DNA of 64,000 nt from the IMG/VR virus record IMGVR_UViG_3300047483_000537, positions 1-64,000 of that record. One strand, written 5' to 3'. The DNA is from a virus. This document shows positions 20,098-28,838 of the stretch, in pieces. Positions within the stretch are counted from its first letter, which is position 1. Each line of letters begins with the position of its first letter. The position numbers and the translations under genes were made by a program. The notes below the pieces were generated by a model, which saw nothing but the letters and a program-made list of their open reading frames with translations, was not told the origin of the DNA and made no database searches.

Positions 20098-21486
20098 TTG
20101 GATACTTCAGCAGTAGTCTTAAACAAATTATTAACAGAGCGAAACCTAGATATCTGGGCCAAACTCAAGTTGGTATTCTTAGACCCTGCGTACTCCTCCC
20201 TTTATAGCGTAATTAATAAGTACTATGATAAGTACAGCGCTATGCCGTCATTTGACGATCTTGAGCTAACCTTGAGGGAGGGTCCAGCGTCTAAGACATT
20301 GGCAACTCTCCGGTTAACCGAGGTGCCTGACGTTTCAGCAGAAGTTGCATTGGATGCACTAATCGACCAGTACACTCAGAGTGAAACGGTAAAATTATTG
20401 GATAAATTCGTAGATAAACTACCACTCTACGATACAAACGAAATAAAAGATAATTTAGCGACTATTGCGCTAACTATCGAAGAAAAAACACACACCTCTG
20501 AAAAAGTATTTACTATGGCTGACTTGATGATGTTCAGTCACCCAGAAGATTTGGAGAAAGAACGTGTTTATCTTGGACTTAACAACAGCTTTGACAGTGT
20601 GCTTGGCGGTGTTGCTCGCCAGGAACTTATATTACTTGGAGGCAAGAGGGGCTCTGGTAAATCTATTTCTTGTAGCAATCTGTTTATTAATCAGTACGAA
20701 TCTGGCAACTCAAGCATTTATTTCAGCATTGAAATGACTGCAAAAGAAACCATGGAACGTAACCTAGCCATCTTAGCAAATGTTAATCTCCAAAACTTAA
20801 AACAGCATAAACTAACAGACGACGAAGTATTGCGTGTAGTAAAAGCACGCGCTGGAATGTTTCAAGATGCAGACGAAACTGTTAGTGAGTTTCTACGACA
20901 TCGTGATAGATTCAAGTTTGAAGAATTATTAGTACGAAACTTTCAACTAAAAGCAGACAATCAAATGATTATTGTAGATGATCGTGACTTGACCCTAAGT
21001 AGCATCGACTTGCATATTGGCAAAGCCAAAGCAAAGTTTGGTGATAAACTAAAAGTTGCGGTTGTTGACTACTTAAACCAAATTGTACTAGAAGGTAACG
21101 ATCAATATGATTGGAAACCACAAATCGAAGTTTCAAAGAAACTCAAAAATCTTGCACGTAAGTACGAGATTGTTATGGTTAGTCCGTATCAGATCGACAA
21201 AGACGGAGAAGCCCGTTTTGCCAAAGGTATTTTGGATGCCGCAGATATCGCACTTACAATGGAAGCTCATGATAAAGAAACCAATGCGATTTCATTTGAA
21301 ACCACTAAAATCCGAGGCGGTAAAGAAATGGCGTTTACATGCCCGATTGACTGGGATACACTACGTATCTCGCCACAGAGTGTGGACAGGCCTGCTGCTA
21401 AAGAAACGATTAAAAAAGTAAAGAAATCCCAAGAAGAGGCAGCTCCAGTAAATGATACAGGAGCAGATTTGCCTTGGAACGCATAA
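20098..21486 (+). CDS. DnaB-like replicative helicase
   Basis: 462 aa with a TTG start preceded by TAGGG. The N-terminal 150 residues are a helical collar domain. The RecA-like SF4 core has Walker A GGKRGSGKS (181-189), YFSIEMTAKETMERN (H1a-like), a Walker B strand in KVAVVDYLNQI, VSPYQ and a final TTKIRGG arginine-finger segment. It unwinds DNA at the fork as a hexamer. The primase gene follows after 1 nt, so helicase and primase are separate, unlike T7. Confidence 0.88.
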   Translation: MDTSAVVLNKLLTERNLDIWAKLKLVFLDPAYSSLYSVINKYYDKYSAMPSFDDLELTLREGPASKTLATLRLTEVPDVSAEVALDALIDQYTQSETVKLLDKFVDKLPLYDTNEIKDNLATIALTIEEKTHTSEKVFTMADLMMFSHPEDLEKERVYLGLNNSFDSVLGGVARQELILLGGKRGSGKSISCSNLFINQYESGNSSIYFSIEMTAKETMERNLAILANVNLQNLKQHKLTDDEVLRVVKARAGMFQDADETVSEFLRHRDRFKFEELLVRNFQLKADNQMIIVDDRDLTLSSIDLHIGKAKAKFGDKLKVAVVDYLNQIVLEGNDQYDWKPQIEVSKKLKNLARKYEIVMVSPYQIDKDGEARFAKGILDAADIALTMEAHDKETNAISFETTKIRGGKEMAFTCPIDWDTLRISPQSVDRPAAKETIKKVKKSQEEAAPVNDTGADLPWNA

Positions 21487-21487
21487 T

Positions 21488-22342
21488 ATGTCAGACCCAG
21501 TACTAGAGCTAATTCAAAAGAACGGCCTGTCATATAATGTGTCGGGCCGTGACTATCTTATCAAATGTTTAAACCCAGAGCATCCTGACTCAAATCCCAG
21601 CTTTCGAGTTGACAGAGTTAGTGGTGTAGCACATTGCTTTGCTTGCGGGTTTAAAACCAACTTGTTTAAATTTTATGGGGTTTTTACAAATCCCGTGCCA
21701 ATGAAAATTGCGGCACTAAAAGAAAAGCTGGCAGCACTAAAAACATTTGGTCAAGACTTAGAACTTCCACAAGGTTACACGCCTTGGACAAAAACATTTC
21801 GTGGCGTTAGTCCTGCAACTCTTAAACATTTTGGTGCTTTTTACACAAATCAAGTAGAAAAGCTACAAGATCGTATTATTTTTCCTGTTAAAGATATTAC
21901 GCAAAAAACTGTTGTGTTTGTTGGTCGACACACAATGTCCAAAGGTAATCCCAGATACCTTAACTATCCTAGTGGTGTAAAGATTCCGCTTTATCCTGCA
22001 CACTTACCAAGCGGATATAGATCAATGGTTATCGTAGAAGGCTTATTTGATATGCTTAACCTATACGATAATGGTTGTGAAAATGTAGTCTGTGCTTTTG
22101 GTACTAACACACTACAAAACGATACAAAACAAAAACTATTGCCATTCCGTGCACAAGGTATTACACACATATATCTATTATTTGACGGAGACGAAGCAGG
22201 TCGTAGTGCTGCAAAACTTCTTAAGCCTTTGATTGAGGCTGAGGGATTTATTGTAGAAATAGTTGATTTGCCTGACGGTACAGACCCAGGCGAACTTGAT
22301 GCAGAAAATGTTCGGTCAATAGCCGAGTATGTAAATAAATAG
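21488..22342 (+). CDS. DNA primase (CHC2-type zinc finger and TOPRIM)
   Basis: 284 aa from the ATG next to the helicase stop. The zinc site is C27, H32, C50 and C53. The TOPRIM domain has VIVEGLFDMLNL (about 177-190) and LLFDGDEAGRSAAKL. It is much shorter than DnaG (about 580 aa) because it lacks the helicase-binding C-terminal domain. It makes RNA primers with the DnaB-like helicase encoded just upstream. Confidence 0.88.
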   Translation: MSDPVLELIQKNGLSYNVSGRDYLIKCLNPEHPDSNPSFRVDRVSGVAHCFACGFKTNLFKFYGVFTNPVPMKIAALKEKLAALKTFGQDLELPQGYTPWTKTFRGVSPATLKHFGAFYTNQVEKLQDRIIFPVKDITQKTVVFVGRHTMSKGNPRYLNYPSGVKIPLYPAHLPSGYRSMVIVEGLFDMLNLYDNGCENVVCAFGTNTLQNDTKQKLLPFRAQGITHIYLLFDGDEAGRSAAKLLKPLIEAEGFIVEIVDLPDGTDPGELDAENVRSIAEYVNK

Positions 22343-22344
22343 AC

Positions 22345-22373
22345 TTGAATAACTAGCTTAGATACGCTATAAT
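22345..22373 (+). promoter_or_regulatory. Promoter for DNA polymerase (TTGAAT-17-TATAAT)
   Basis: AGAC precedes the -35 and the -10 is perfect. It lies between primase and polymerase genes. Confidence 0.7.
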
Positions 22374-22394
22374 AAAGTATCACAAGGATTATAA

Positions 22395-24683
22395 ATGAAA
22401 ATTGCGCTAATTGATAAAGCACCCAACCGTACACGTTATAGTGACTATTTCGAGTTTGAATTCGATCACTATCATATGAGTTCAGTGCCTATTACAAAGC
22501 TACTAAAGAAAGATGTAGATTTGGAAGTAGATCTAACAGAATACGACTATGTTATTCTTGTTGGAGCAGAAGCTGCCAAAGAATATGCTAAAATTACATC
22601 AGTAACAAATATGGCTGGTCAGCTAGTAGACGATAAATTTATTGCTATTAGTAATCCGGCAATGCTTAGCTTTAAACCAGAAGGCAAGCCTGACTTTCAG
22701 CGTGCTTGTGACAAGATTCACAAGTATATCAAAGGCGAACTAAAACCGAAATCTACTGGCGACTATGCCGGTATTCAGGATACTGCTGAAGCAAAACGAT
22801 ATTTGCGTGAAATCCTTGAAAATGCTCAAGGCTACGTTGCGTGGGACACGGAAACAACTGCACTTTATCCACGTGATGGGTACGTGCTTGGCCTATCACT
22901 TACATACAAAACGCACCAAGGCAGATACATTGAAACTGATTGCCTAGACGATGTGTGCTTGGACTTGTTGCGTAAAATTGCCAAGCAATTCTACACAGTA
23001 TTTCACAACATGAAGTTTGACTTCAAGATGATTAAATACCATCTTGATATTGACTTTGATCGTACACGTGTACATGATACAATGGTCATGCACTATGTGC
23101 TTGACGAAACAGACTCACACGGTCTAAAACCATTAGCTCTAAAGTACACCGACTATGGTGACTACGACTCAGAGCTAGATGACTTTAAAAAGGAATACTG
23201 TGCACAGCATGGTATTCTACAAGACGATTTCACTTATGACCTTATCCCGTTTGACGTTATTAGTAAGTACGCTAGTATTGACACTGCGGTTACATTCGAC
23301 CTGTTCAATAAATTCTGGCCTATTGTTCAAGCGAACGAAAAACTACGCAAGGTTTATGAAGAAATCTTGATTCCTGGTACACTGTTCCTAATGGACATGG
23401 AAGAAGTTGGTATTCCTGTTAGCACAGAGCGTATGGCTGCTGCATCAAAGTATCTAGATTATGAAATCGAAGAAGCTAAAAAAGTAGTTTATGGCTTTGA
23501 GGCAGTTCAGCGTTTTGAAAAAGACACTGGCAAAATCTTTAATCCCAATTCAGTAATGCAGCTTCGCGTTGTGCTTTTTGACTACTTGGGCTTAAATCCA
23601 ACTGGCAAGAAAACAGCAACTGGAGCAGTGTCTACTGATGCGGAAGTATTGGGCGAGTTGTCGGATGAACACCCACTGCCAGCAGCTATTCTAAAGGTAC
23701 GACAGCTTGGAAAAATTCAGAACACCTATATTTCAAAGATTTTACCGGAAATTGACCGTGATGGTCGTATTCGTACAAATTTTAATCTTATCTTTACTAC
23801 TAGCGGTAGGCTTAGTAGTTCTGGGAAGTTCAACGCTCAGCAAATACCTCGCGACAATCCTATTATCAAAGGTTGCCTCAAGGCTCCAGCTGGCTATAAG
23901 ATTGTATCGCAAGACTTGACCACAGCCGAAATGTACTATGCGGCCGTATTGTCTGGTGATAAGAATCTACAAGAAGTTTTTAGCAGTGGCGGTGACTTTC
24001 ACTCAACGATTGCTAAAATGGTATTTAACTTGCCTGGCCCTGTGGACGAAGTTAAGAAGAAATACGGCAGTATGCGTCAGAGTGCTAAGGCTATTAGTTT
24101 TGGTATTTTGTACGGCTCAGGTGCTAACAAAGTATCGCAGACTGTTACTAAAGCAACTGGTGAAGACTATCCAGTTGAGCAGGCCCGTGATGATATTAAA
24201 CAATACTTTACAAAATTCAACAAGCTAAAGCGTTGGCTTGATGATCGCAAAAAATTCATTGAAACTAATGGTTACACATACTCATTCTTTGGTAGGAAAC
24301 GCAGACTACCTAATGTCTTTAGCTCGGATAAAGGCATTGCCGCTCACGAAGTCAGGTCAGGCATCAATGCCGAAGTACAAAGTCTCGCAAGTGACGTTAA
24401 CCTACTTGGAGCTATGCGAACAGCGAATGAGATTAAAGCAAAAGGTCTAGACGCTAATATCTTTATGTTGGTACATGACTCGGTGGTTGCGCTAGTAAAA
24501 GACGAAGATGTGGTGGAATACTGCGAGATCCTAAAGCGTAACACACAACACCAGTGGGGTTGTGAGATTCCAGGCACACCTATTGGTGTAGATCAAGATA
24601 TTGGCGATGACTATAGCTTTGGAGATTGGGAAAGCTTCTATGAATTTAATGGAGATACACTGGCCCGTGTTCAAGCTGGGTGA
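22395..24683 (+). CDS. Family A DNA polymerase with 3'-5' exonuclease
   Basis: 762 aa. Residues 1-130 are a non-conserved N-terminal domain. The proofreading exonuclease has ExoI DTETTALYP (D151, E153), HNMKFDFKMI and YASIDTAVTFDL. The polymerase has motif A in SQDLTTAEMYYAA, motif B in RQSAKAISFGILYGSG and motif C in MLVHDSVVAL. Motif A differs from the usual DYSQIELR: the Asp and Glu are kept but the Y-S-Q-I core is L-T-T-A. No 5' nuclease domain is present; a separate flap nuclease lies about 7 kb downstream. It is the replicative enzyme of the module. Confidence 0.93.
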   Translation: MKIALIDKAPNRTRYSDYFEFEFDHYHMSSVPITKLLKKDVDLEVDLTEYDYVILVGAEAAKEYAKITSVTNMAGQLVDDKFIAISNPAMLSFKPEGKPDFQRACDKIHKYIKGELKPKSTGDYAGIQDTAEAKRYLREILENAQGYVAWDTETTALYPRDGYVLGLSLTYKTHQGRYIETDCLDDVCLDLLRKIAKQFYTVFHNMKFDFKMIKYHLDIDFDRTRVHDTMVMHYVLDETDSHGLKPLALKYTDYGDYDSELDDFKKEYCAQHGILQDDFTYDLIPFDVISKYASIDTAVTFDLFNKFWPIVQANEKLRKVYEEILIPGTLFLMDMEEVGIPVSTERMAAASKYLDYEIEEAKKVVYGFEAVQRFEKDTGKIFNPNSVMQLRVVLFDYLGLNPTGKKTATGAVSTDAEVLGELSDEHPLPAAILKVRQLGKIQNTYISKILPEIDRDGRIRTNFNLIFTTSGRLSSSGKFNAQQIPRDNPIIKGCLKAPAGYKIVSQDLTTAEMYYAAVLSGDKNLQEVFSSGGDFHSTIAKMVFNLPGPVDEVKKKYGSMRQSAKAISFGILYGSGANKVSQTVTKATGEDYPVEQARDDIKQYFTKFNKLKRWLDDRKKFIETNGYTYSFFGRKRRLPNVFSSDKGIAAHEVRSGINAEVQSLASDVNLLGAMRTANEIKAKGLDANIFMLVHDSVVALVKDEDVVEYCEILKRNTQHQWGCEIPGTPIGVDQDIGDDYSFGDWESFYEFNGDTLARVQAG

Positions 24684-25176
24684 GAAACAGCCTGAACAGC
24701 GGGAAGGATTGGTGTTCTATTACAGCGAATATGCTGACAAGGATAATAACACTCCAGGCTTCTCGTTTAGAGTTGTAGACGATCAGAACGAAAAAGGGGC
24801 TACTTTAGGGTTGCGTAGGCTTAGGCTAAAATCAGACCCTAAAGTAAAGCTATTTCCTATTCGCACAGCAATTTACTTTGTGGCAGATTTGGTTAAGTTA
24901 GCCAAATCGACCACTTGGTTTATTGATAATAGCGGGCGAGTATTTCACTACGAAAAAAATACTCGCGCCAAACTGATTACAAAAAAGATCAAACAAGTTT
25001 TACCTGCGGCAGGGCTAGGGTGTGTCGTTGAGTTGGAAGGGTTGTCTACCAGATTCAAATCAATGCACAAGCCCAGTGAGTTTCAGCAATATGCCAGAGT
25101 TCTACAAACAGGTATGGCACACATTTTTTATGGATTCTGTGATAAAAAGTATCCAGATAGTTGGAGGATGGTGTAA
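24640..25176 (+). CDS. Hypothetical protein overlapping the polymerase end
   Basis: 178 aa if the ATG at 24640 is used; a second in-frame ATG 9 nt later is possible. It overlaps the polymerase gene by 44 nt in another frame. Basic, mixed alpha/beta (YYSEYADKDNNTPGFSFRVV...), no motif recognised. Its stop overlaps the helicase ATG, so it is translationally linked to the SF2 helicase. Position matches small D-region genes of T5-like phages. Confidence 0.6.
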   Translation: MNLMEIHWPVFKLGEKQPEQREGLVFYYSEYADKDNNTPGFSFRVVDDQNEKGATLGLRRLRLKSDPKVKLFPIRTAIYFVADLVKLAKSTTWFIDNSGRVFHYEKNTRAKLITKKIKQVLPAAGLGCVVELEGLSTRFKSMHKPSEFQQYARVLQTGMAHIFYGFCDKKYPDSWRMV

Positions 25177-26471
25177 TGCCAAAAGCAGTTATATCAAATC
25201 GCATTTATATGGATAACCCTGGTGTTGAACATACCAAGCACATTATCAAAGAGCTAACATATAAAATCAAAAAAGACACTGGTAGCAAACAATTTGCCAA
25301 GATTGAAACTATCAAGAACTATAAAGTGTTACCAAAAGGTATTCTATCAATCCCACAAGGACGACTAGACCTAATACCCGAAGGTTACGAAATAGTAGAT
25401 AAGCGAATAGTTGAAAACATACCTTTTCCAGACCCACTGTTTCCACTACGCCCAGAACAGCAAGTAGTATATGACCCAATCGACGATACTTGTTTCATCA
25501 ACGCACTGGTTGGATGGGGCAAAACATTCACCGCATTACACCTGGCACATAAGTTTGCTCAAAAAACTTTGGTTATCACGCACACGGCAGCTCTGCGAGA
25601 CCAGTGGTGTGAAGAAATCGAAGTCTTATTCGGGCACAAGCCCGGAGTTATTGGTGGTGGACGAGTTGACTACGCCGACCACTTTATTACAGTTGCCAAC
25701 ATACAAACCCTTGCTAAAATTGCTGGTGATTTATCTAAAGAGTTTGGGACTATTATCCTTGACGAAGCCCACCACTGTCCTGCCACTACATTTGCACAAA
25801 CAGTGGACGTTTTTCATGCCCGTTACAGGATTGCGCTAAGTGGCACAATGATTCGTAAAGACGGCAAGCATATACTATTCCAAGACTACTTTGGCCCATT
25901 AGTATACAAACCGTCACAGTCTAATACACTAACACCCACAGTGCACATTGTGCGTAGTGGCATTACACTCAAGCCTGGCGTACCTTGGGTAGATAAAATA
26001 ACTGACTTATGCGAGTCAGAAAACTACAGAGAATTTATAGCTAGTATAGCTAAGATGCACATAAAAAGCGGCCACTCAGTATTGGTTATTGCTGACCGAG
26101 TGGAATTTTTACACAAAGTGAAAGAATACATTGGCGAAGATTGCGCGGTTGTTACAGGCGACACAGAATACGAAGAACGACAACTTGTCAAACAACAAGT
26201 CCTTGACGGAAGCAAAAAAGCCATTTGTGGCTCAAGGCAAATCTTCTCAGAAGGCATTTCTATTAACGCACTCAGCTGTGTTATCTTAGCAGTACCAATG
26301 AGTAATGATAGTCTACTAGAACAAATTGTAGGGCGGGTACAGCGACTACACGAAGCTAAATTAGACCCGCTGGTTGTAGACATTAACTTTGCTGGTTATG
26401 CCGATAAAAAGCAAAACAACGATAGGCTTGCGCTTTACTTACGCAAGGGATGGCAGGTTATATCAGCATGA
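25176..26471 (+). CDS. SF2 DNA helicase (T5 D10 / UvsW-like)
   Basis: 431 aa from the ATG with GGAGG eight bases upstream. Motif I is GWGKTFTA (113-120), motif II DEAH (196-199), motif III ALSGT, and motif VI is in EQIVGRVQRLHE. The 90-residue N-terminal region may bind DNA. By resemblance to T5 D10 and T4 UvsW it would remodel forks and recombination intermediates. It follows the polymerase pair and ends just before a new promoter. Confidence 0.86.
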   Translation: MPKAVISNRIYMDNPGVEHTKHIIKELTYKIKKDTGSKQFAKIETIKNYKVLPKGILSIPQGRLDLIPEGYEIVDKRIVENIPFPDPLFPLRPEQQVVYDPIDDTCFINALVGWGKTFTALHLAHKFAQKTLVITHTAALRDQWCEEIEVLFGHKPGVIGGGRVDYADHFITVANIQTLAKIAGDLSKEFGTIILDEAHHCPATTFAQTVDVFHARYRIALSGTMIRKDGKHILFQDYFGPLVYKPSQSNTLTPTVHIVRSGITLKPGVPWVDKITDLCESENYREFIASIAKMHIKSGHSVLVIADRVEFLHKVKEYIGEDCAVVTGDTEYEERQLVKQQVLDGSKKAICGSRQIFSEGISINALSCVILAVPMSNDSLLEQIVGRVQRLHEAKLDPLVVDINFAGYADKKQNNDRLALYLRKGWQVISA

Positions 26472-26482
26472 TAAATTTTGAC

Positions 26483-26511
26483 TTGTCAGATAAAGCCTAC
26501 TATGTTATAAT
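26483..26511 (+). promoter_or_regulatory. Promoter (TTGTCA-17-TATAAT)
   Basis: GAC before the -35 and a perfect -10. Its start near 26518 excludes a TTG start at 26523 for the next gene and favours the ATG at 26532. Confidence 0.65.
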
Positions 26512-26531
26512 AGAATCTCATTTTGCAGATA

Positions 26532-26909
26532 ATGTCAATACTATTTTTTAATTTAGAATTGTTAGAGGCAAAATCACAATGTGATCCTACATTAATGTTA
26601 TCAATGATTAAGGCCCACTTCGATAAAAAACTAATACCTAAAAACAACAGAGACAAAACCGTACTCAAATCCCTAGTAGGCAACAGTTACTTATTGAATG
26701 TGGAACCCTTATTTAGCGACTCCGCAGATATTGTGTATAAAGCACAATACATAAGACTAGCAGGTAGACGTGATTACACAGCGTTTAAATTTTATTCTCA
26801 CAGACACTTAGACCTTTCATTCTTCAGTGACTTAGACCTAGACGCTATAAAACACAACCCACTGCTCAAAATCACAGACAACAAAATATATTTCAAATAC
26901 GAGAATTAA
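26532..26909 (+). CDS. Hypothetical protein
   Basis: 125 aa, mixed charge, no signal peptide or motif (MSILFFNLELLEAKSQCDPT...). It lies between the SF2 helicase and the ssDNA-binding protein, 3 nt before the latter. Unknown. Confidence 0.6.
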   Translation: MSILFFNLELLEAKSQCDPTLMLSMIKAHFDKKLIPKNNRDKTVLKSLVGNSYLLNVEPLFSDSADIVYKAQYIRLAGRRDYTAFKFYSHRHLDLSFFSDLDLDAIKHNPLLKITDNKIYFKYEN

Positions 26910-26912
26910 AAC

Positions 26913-27557
26913 ATGGCAATTTCATTTAAAAATACAAAAGGCAAAGCACAGTCTAACAAAGTTGATGCTTATGAGTACAAAGACGGTGAAAACACTGTTC
27001 GACTAATTGGCGGCGTGCTCCCACGTTACATTTACTGGGTTAAAGGCAGCAACAACAAAGACATTCCAATCGAGTGCTTGGCTTTTGATCGTGAAGCCGA
27101 AAAGTTCAACAATCTTGAAAAAGATCATGTTCCAGCCTTCTACCCAGAACTGAAGTGCTCTTGGAGCTACACAGTTAACTGTATCGACCCTAGAGACGGT
27201 AAAGTTAAAGCCTTGAACTTGAAAAAGAAACTGTTTGAACAGATTCTTAGTACCGCAGAAGACCTGGGCCTAGACCCTACAGATTACGACGAAGGTTTTG
27301 ATATTGTATTCAATCGTGTTAAAACCGGCCCATTGGCGTTCAACATCAGCTATGACTTGAAGCCATTGAAGTGCAAAAAGCGTGCTTTGTCTGAAGACGA
27401 GCGAGCTGCTGCCGATGCAGCTAAGTCTATTGACGAAAAATACCCACGCCCAACCGAAGCCGAAGTATTGGCACTGTTGGAGAAAATCAATTCTAATACT
27501 GAAGACGGCGATGTTGGCGATGATGCCGCTCAAGAAGCTGTTAAAGAACTAGGTTAA
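26913..27557 (+). CDS. Single-stranded DNA-binding protein (phage type)
   Basis: 214 aa. The N-terminal YEYKDGENTVRLIGGVLPRY and the alternating strands to about residue 165 suit an OB fold of gp32-like phage SSBs. The last 25 residues (NTEDGDVGDDAAQEAVKELG) are acidic, as in SSB tails that contact other replication proteins. The gene ends at a strong terminator. It would coat template strands for the polymerase and recombination enzymes. Assignment rests on composition and place rather than a strict motif. Confidence 0.68.
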   Translation: MAISFKNTKGKAQSNKVDAYEYKDGENTVRLIGGVLPRYIYWVKGSNNKDIPIECLAFDREAEKFNNLEKDHVPAFYPELKCSWSYTVNCIDPRDGKVKALNLKKKLFEQILSTAEDLGLDPTDYDEGFDIVFNRVKTGPLAFNISYDLKPLKCKKRALSEDERAAADAAKSIDEKYPRPTEAEVLALLEKINSNTEDGDVGDDAAQEAVKELG

Positions 27558-27564
27558 TAAACTC

Positions 27565-27602
27565 ATAGCCCGCTAATCTTAAAAGCTTAGCGGGCTATTT
27601 TG
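27565..27602 (+). terminator. Rho-independent terminator after SSB
   Basis: ATAGCCCGCTAA/TTAGCGGGCTAT, 12-bp perfect stem, then TTTTG. It isolates SSB from the recombination genes. Confidence 0.9.
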
Positions 27603-27613
27603 TCTAGTAAAAC

Positions 27614-28585
27614 ATGAAAATACTTTTTACAGCCGATGTTCACATTAAATTAGGTCAGAAAAATGTGCCAGTAGATTGGTCTAAAAACCGATTTGCTTTG
27701 TTCGTAGATCAGTTTGCTGAAATGCAAAACTCAGCAGACTTTGTAATTGTTGGTGGTGATATATTTGACCGACTACCAACAATGGATGAAGTAGAACTAT
27801 ACTTCGACTTTGTTGCTTCTATGAAAAAGCCCACGATTATCTTTGATGGTAATCACGAGGCAACTAAAAAAGCTCAGACTTTTTTAACTTATTTGAAAAA
27901 AGCTACTAATCGTTTAAATCCGCTTGTGCGTGTTGTTGATGATTACGAATACTTTGTTGGATTTGACTTAGATGTTATTCCTTACTGCAAACTAAAAGAT
28001 TTTGAAAAGAATCACGGCTCAACGGATTTTAAGGGACGTATTCTTTGCAGCCACTTTCGCGCGGAGATTCCTCCACACGTAAAGCCAGAAATTGACTTAG
28101 ATTTATTTAATCGCTGGGATGTTGTTTTAGCAGGTGACTTACATAGTTATGAAAACTCTCAGCGCAATATTCTTTATCCTGGCAGTCCTTATACTACTAG
28201 CTTTCATCGAAGCAGAGTCGATACTGGCGCTATTATCCTTGATGTTGATACTCTTAGTCATGAATGGAGAAAGTTCGACTTACCGCAGCTTATCAAGAAA
28301 ACGATCACTGCCGAAGAGGCCACCACCTCCGCCAATGCCACCTCCTTTGACCACACAATCTACGAAGTCGAAGGAGACATACAAGAACTTGGAGCACTTG
28401 AAGACTCCGCACTAATAGCCTCAAAAGTTATCAAGCGAGACACAGATTCGGCTCTTATTCTTGACCCAGAAATGAGCTTGGACGAAGAAGTCCGAGAATA
28501 CTTAACCTATATATTAGAACTTCCAGAAGCTACAGTCGATAAAGTTCTCAAGGAGATGCAAGATCATGCAGACAAACTTAACTAA
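27614..28585 (+). CDS. SbcD/Mre11-like recombination nuclease subunit
   Basis: 323 aa. Phosphoesterase motifs: ADVH (7-10), GGDIFD (47-52), DGNHEA (78-83), CSHFR (about 145) and AGDLHS (about 170), the metal ligands of Mre11/SbcD. The C-terminal 120 residues are the capping and Rad50-binding part. With the Rad50-like protein it forms an end-processing nuclease used in phage recombination and replication (T5 D12/D13, T4 gp47/gp46). A 20-nt overlap links it to glutaredoxin. Confidence 0.9.
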   Translation: MKILFTADVHIKLGQKNVPVDWSKNRFALFVDQFAEMQNSADFVIVGGDIFDRLPTMDEVELYFDFVASMKKPTIIFDGNHEATKKAQTFLTYLKKATNRLNPLVRVVDDYEYFVGFDLDVIPYCKLKDFEKNHGSTDFKGRILCSHFRAEIPPHVKPEIDLDLFNRWDVVLAGDLHSYENSQRNILYPGSPYTTSFHRSRVDTGAIILDVDTLSHEWRKFDLPQLIKKTITAEEATTSANATSFDHTIYEVEGDIQELGALEDSALIASKVIKRDTDSALILDPEMSLDEEVREYLTYILELPEATVDKVLKEMQDHADKLN

Positions 28586-28838
28586 AACAGCAGAAGTATG
28601 GTCTCAAACTAACTGCCCAGCGTGCACAGAAGCCAAAAGGTTACTAGAGCGTAGTGGGATAAAAATAGTTGAGAAAATGCTTGGCATTAATGGTTTTACC
28701 AAAAAAGACCTAATTGAAAAAGTCCCTGATGCTCGAAGCGTACCACAAATCTTTGTAGATGGTGAGCATATTGGTGGGCTAAACGAATTAAAACGAAAAT
28801 TAGCAAATGATAACAATAAAAACACTAGCATGGTCTAA
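28566..28838 (+). CDS. Glutaredoxin
   Basis: 90 aa with active site CPAC (C17, C20), the cis-Pro loop SVPQIFVDGEHIGG and a C-terminal helix. The thioredoxin fold is complete. The gene overlaps both Mre11-like (20 nt) and Rad50-like (32 nt) genes, so it is wedged within the nuclease operon. A natural use is to reduce the ribonucleotide reductase encoded downstream; redox control of the Rad50 zinc hook is a speculative alternative. Confidence 0.88.
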   Translation: MQTNLTKTAEVWSQTNCPACTEAKRLLERSGIKIVEKMLGINGFTKKDLIEKVPDARSVPQIFVDGEHIGGLNELKRKLANDNNKNTSMV

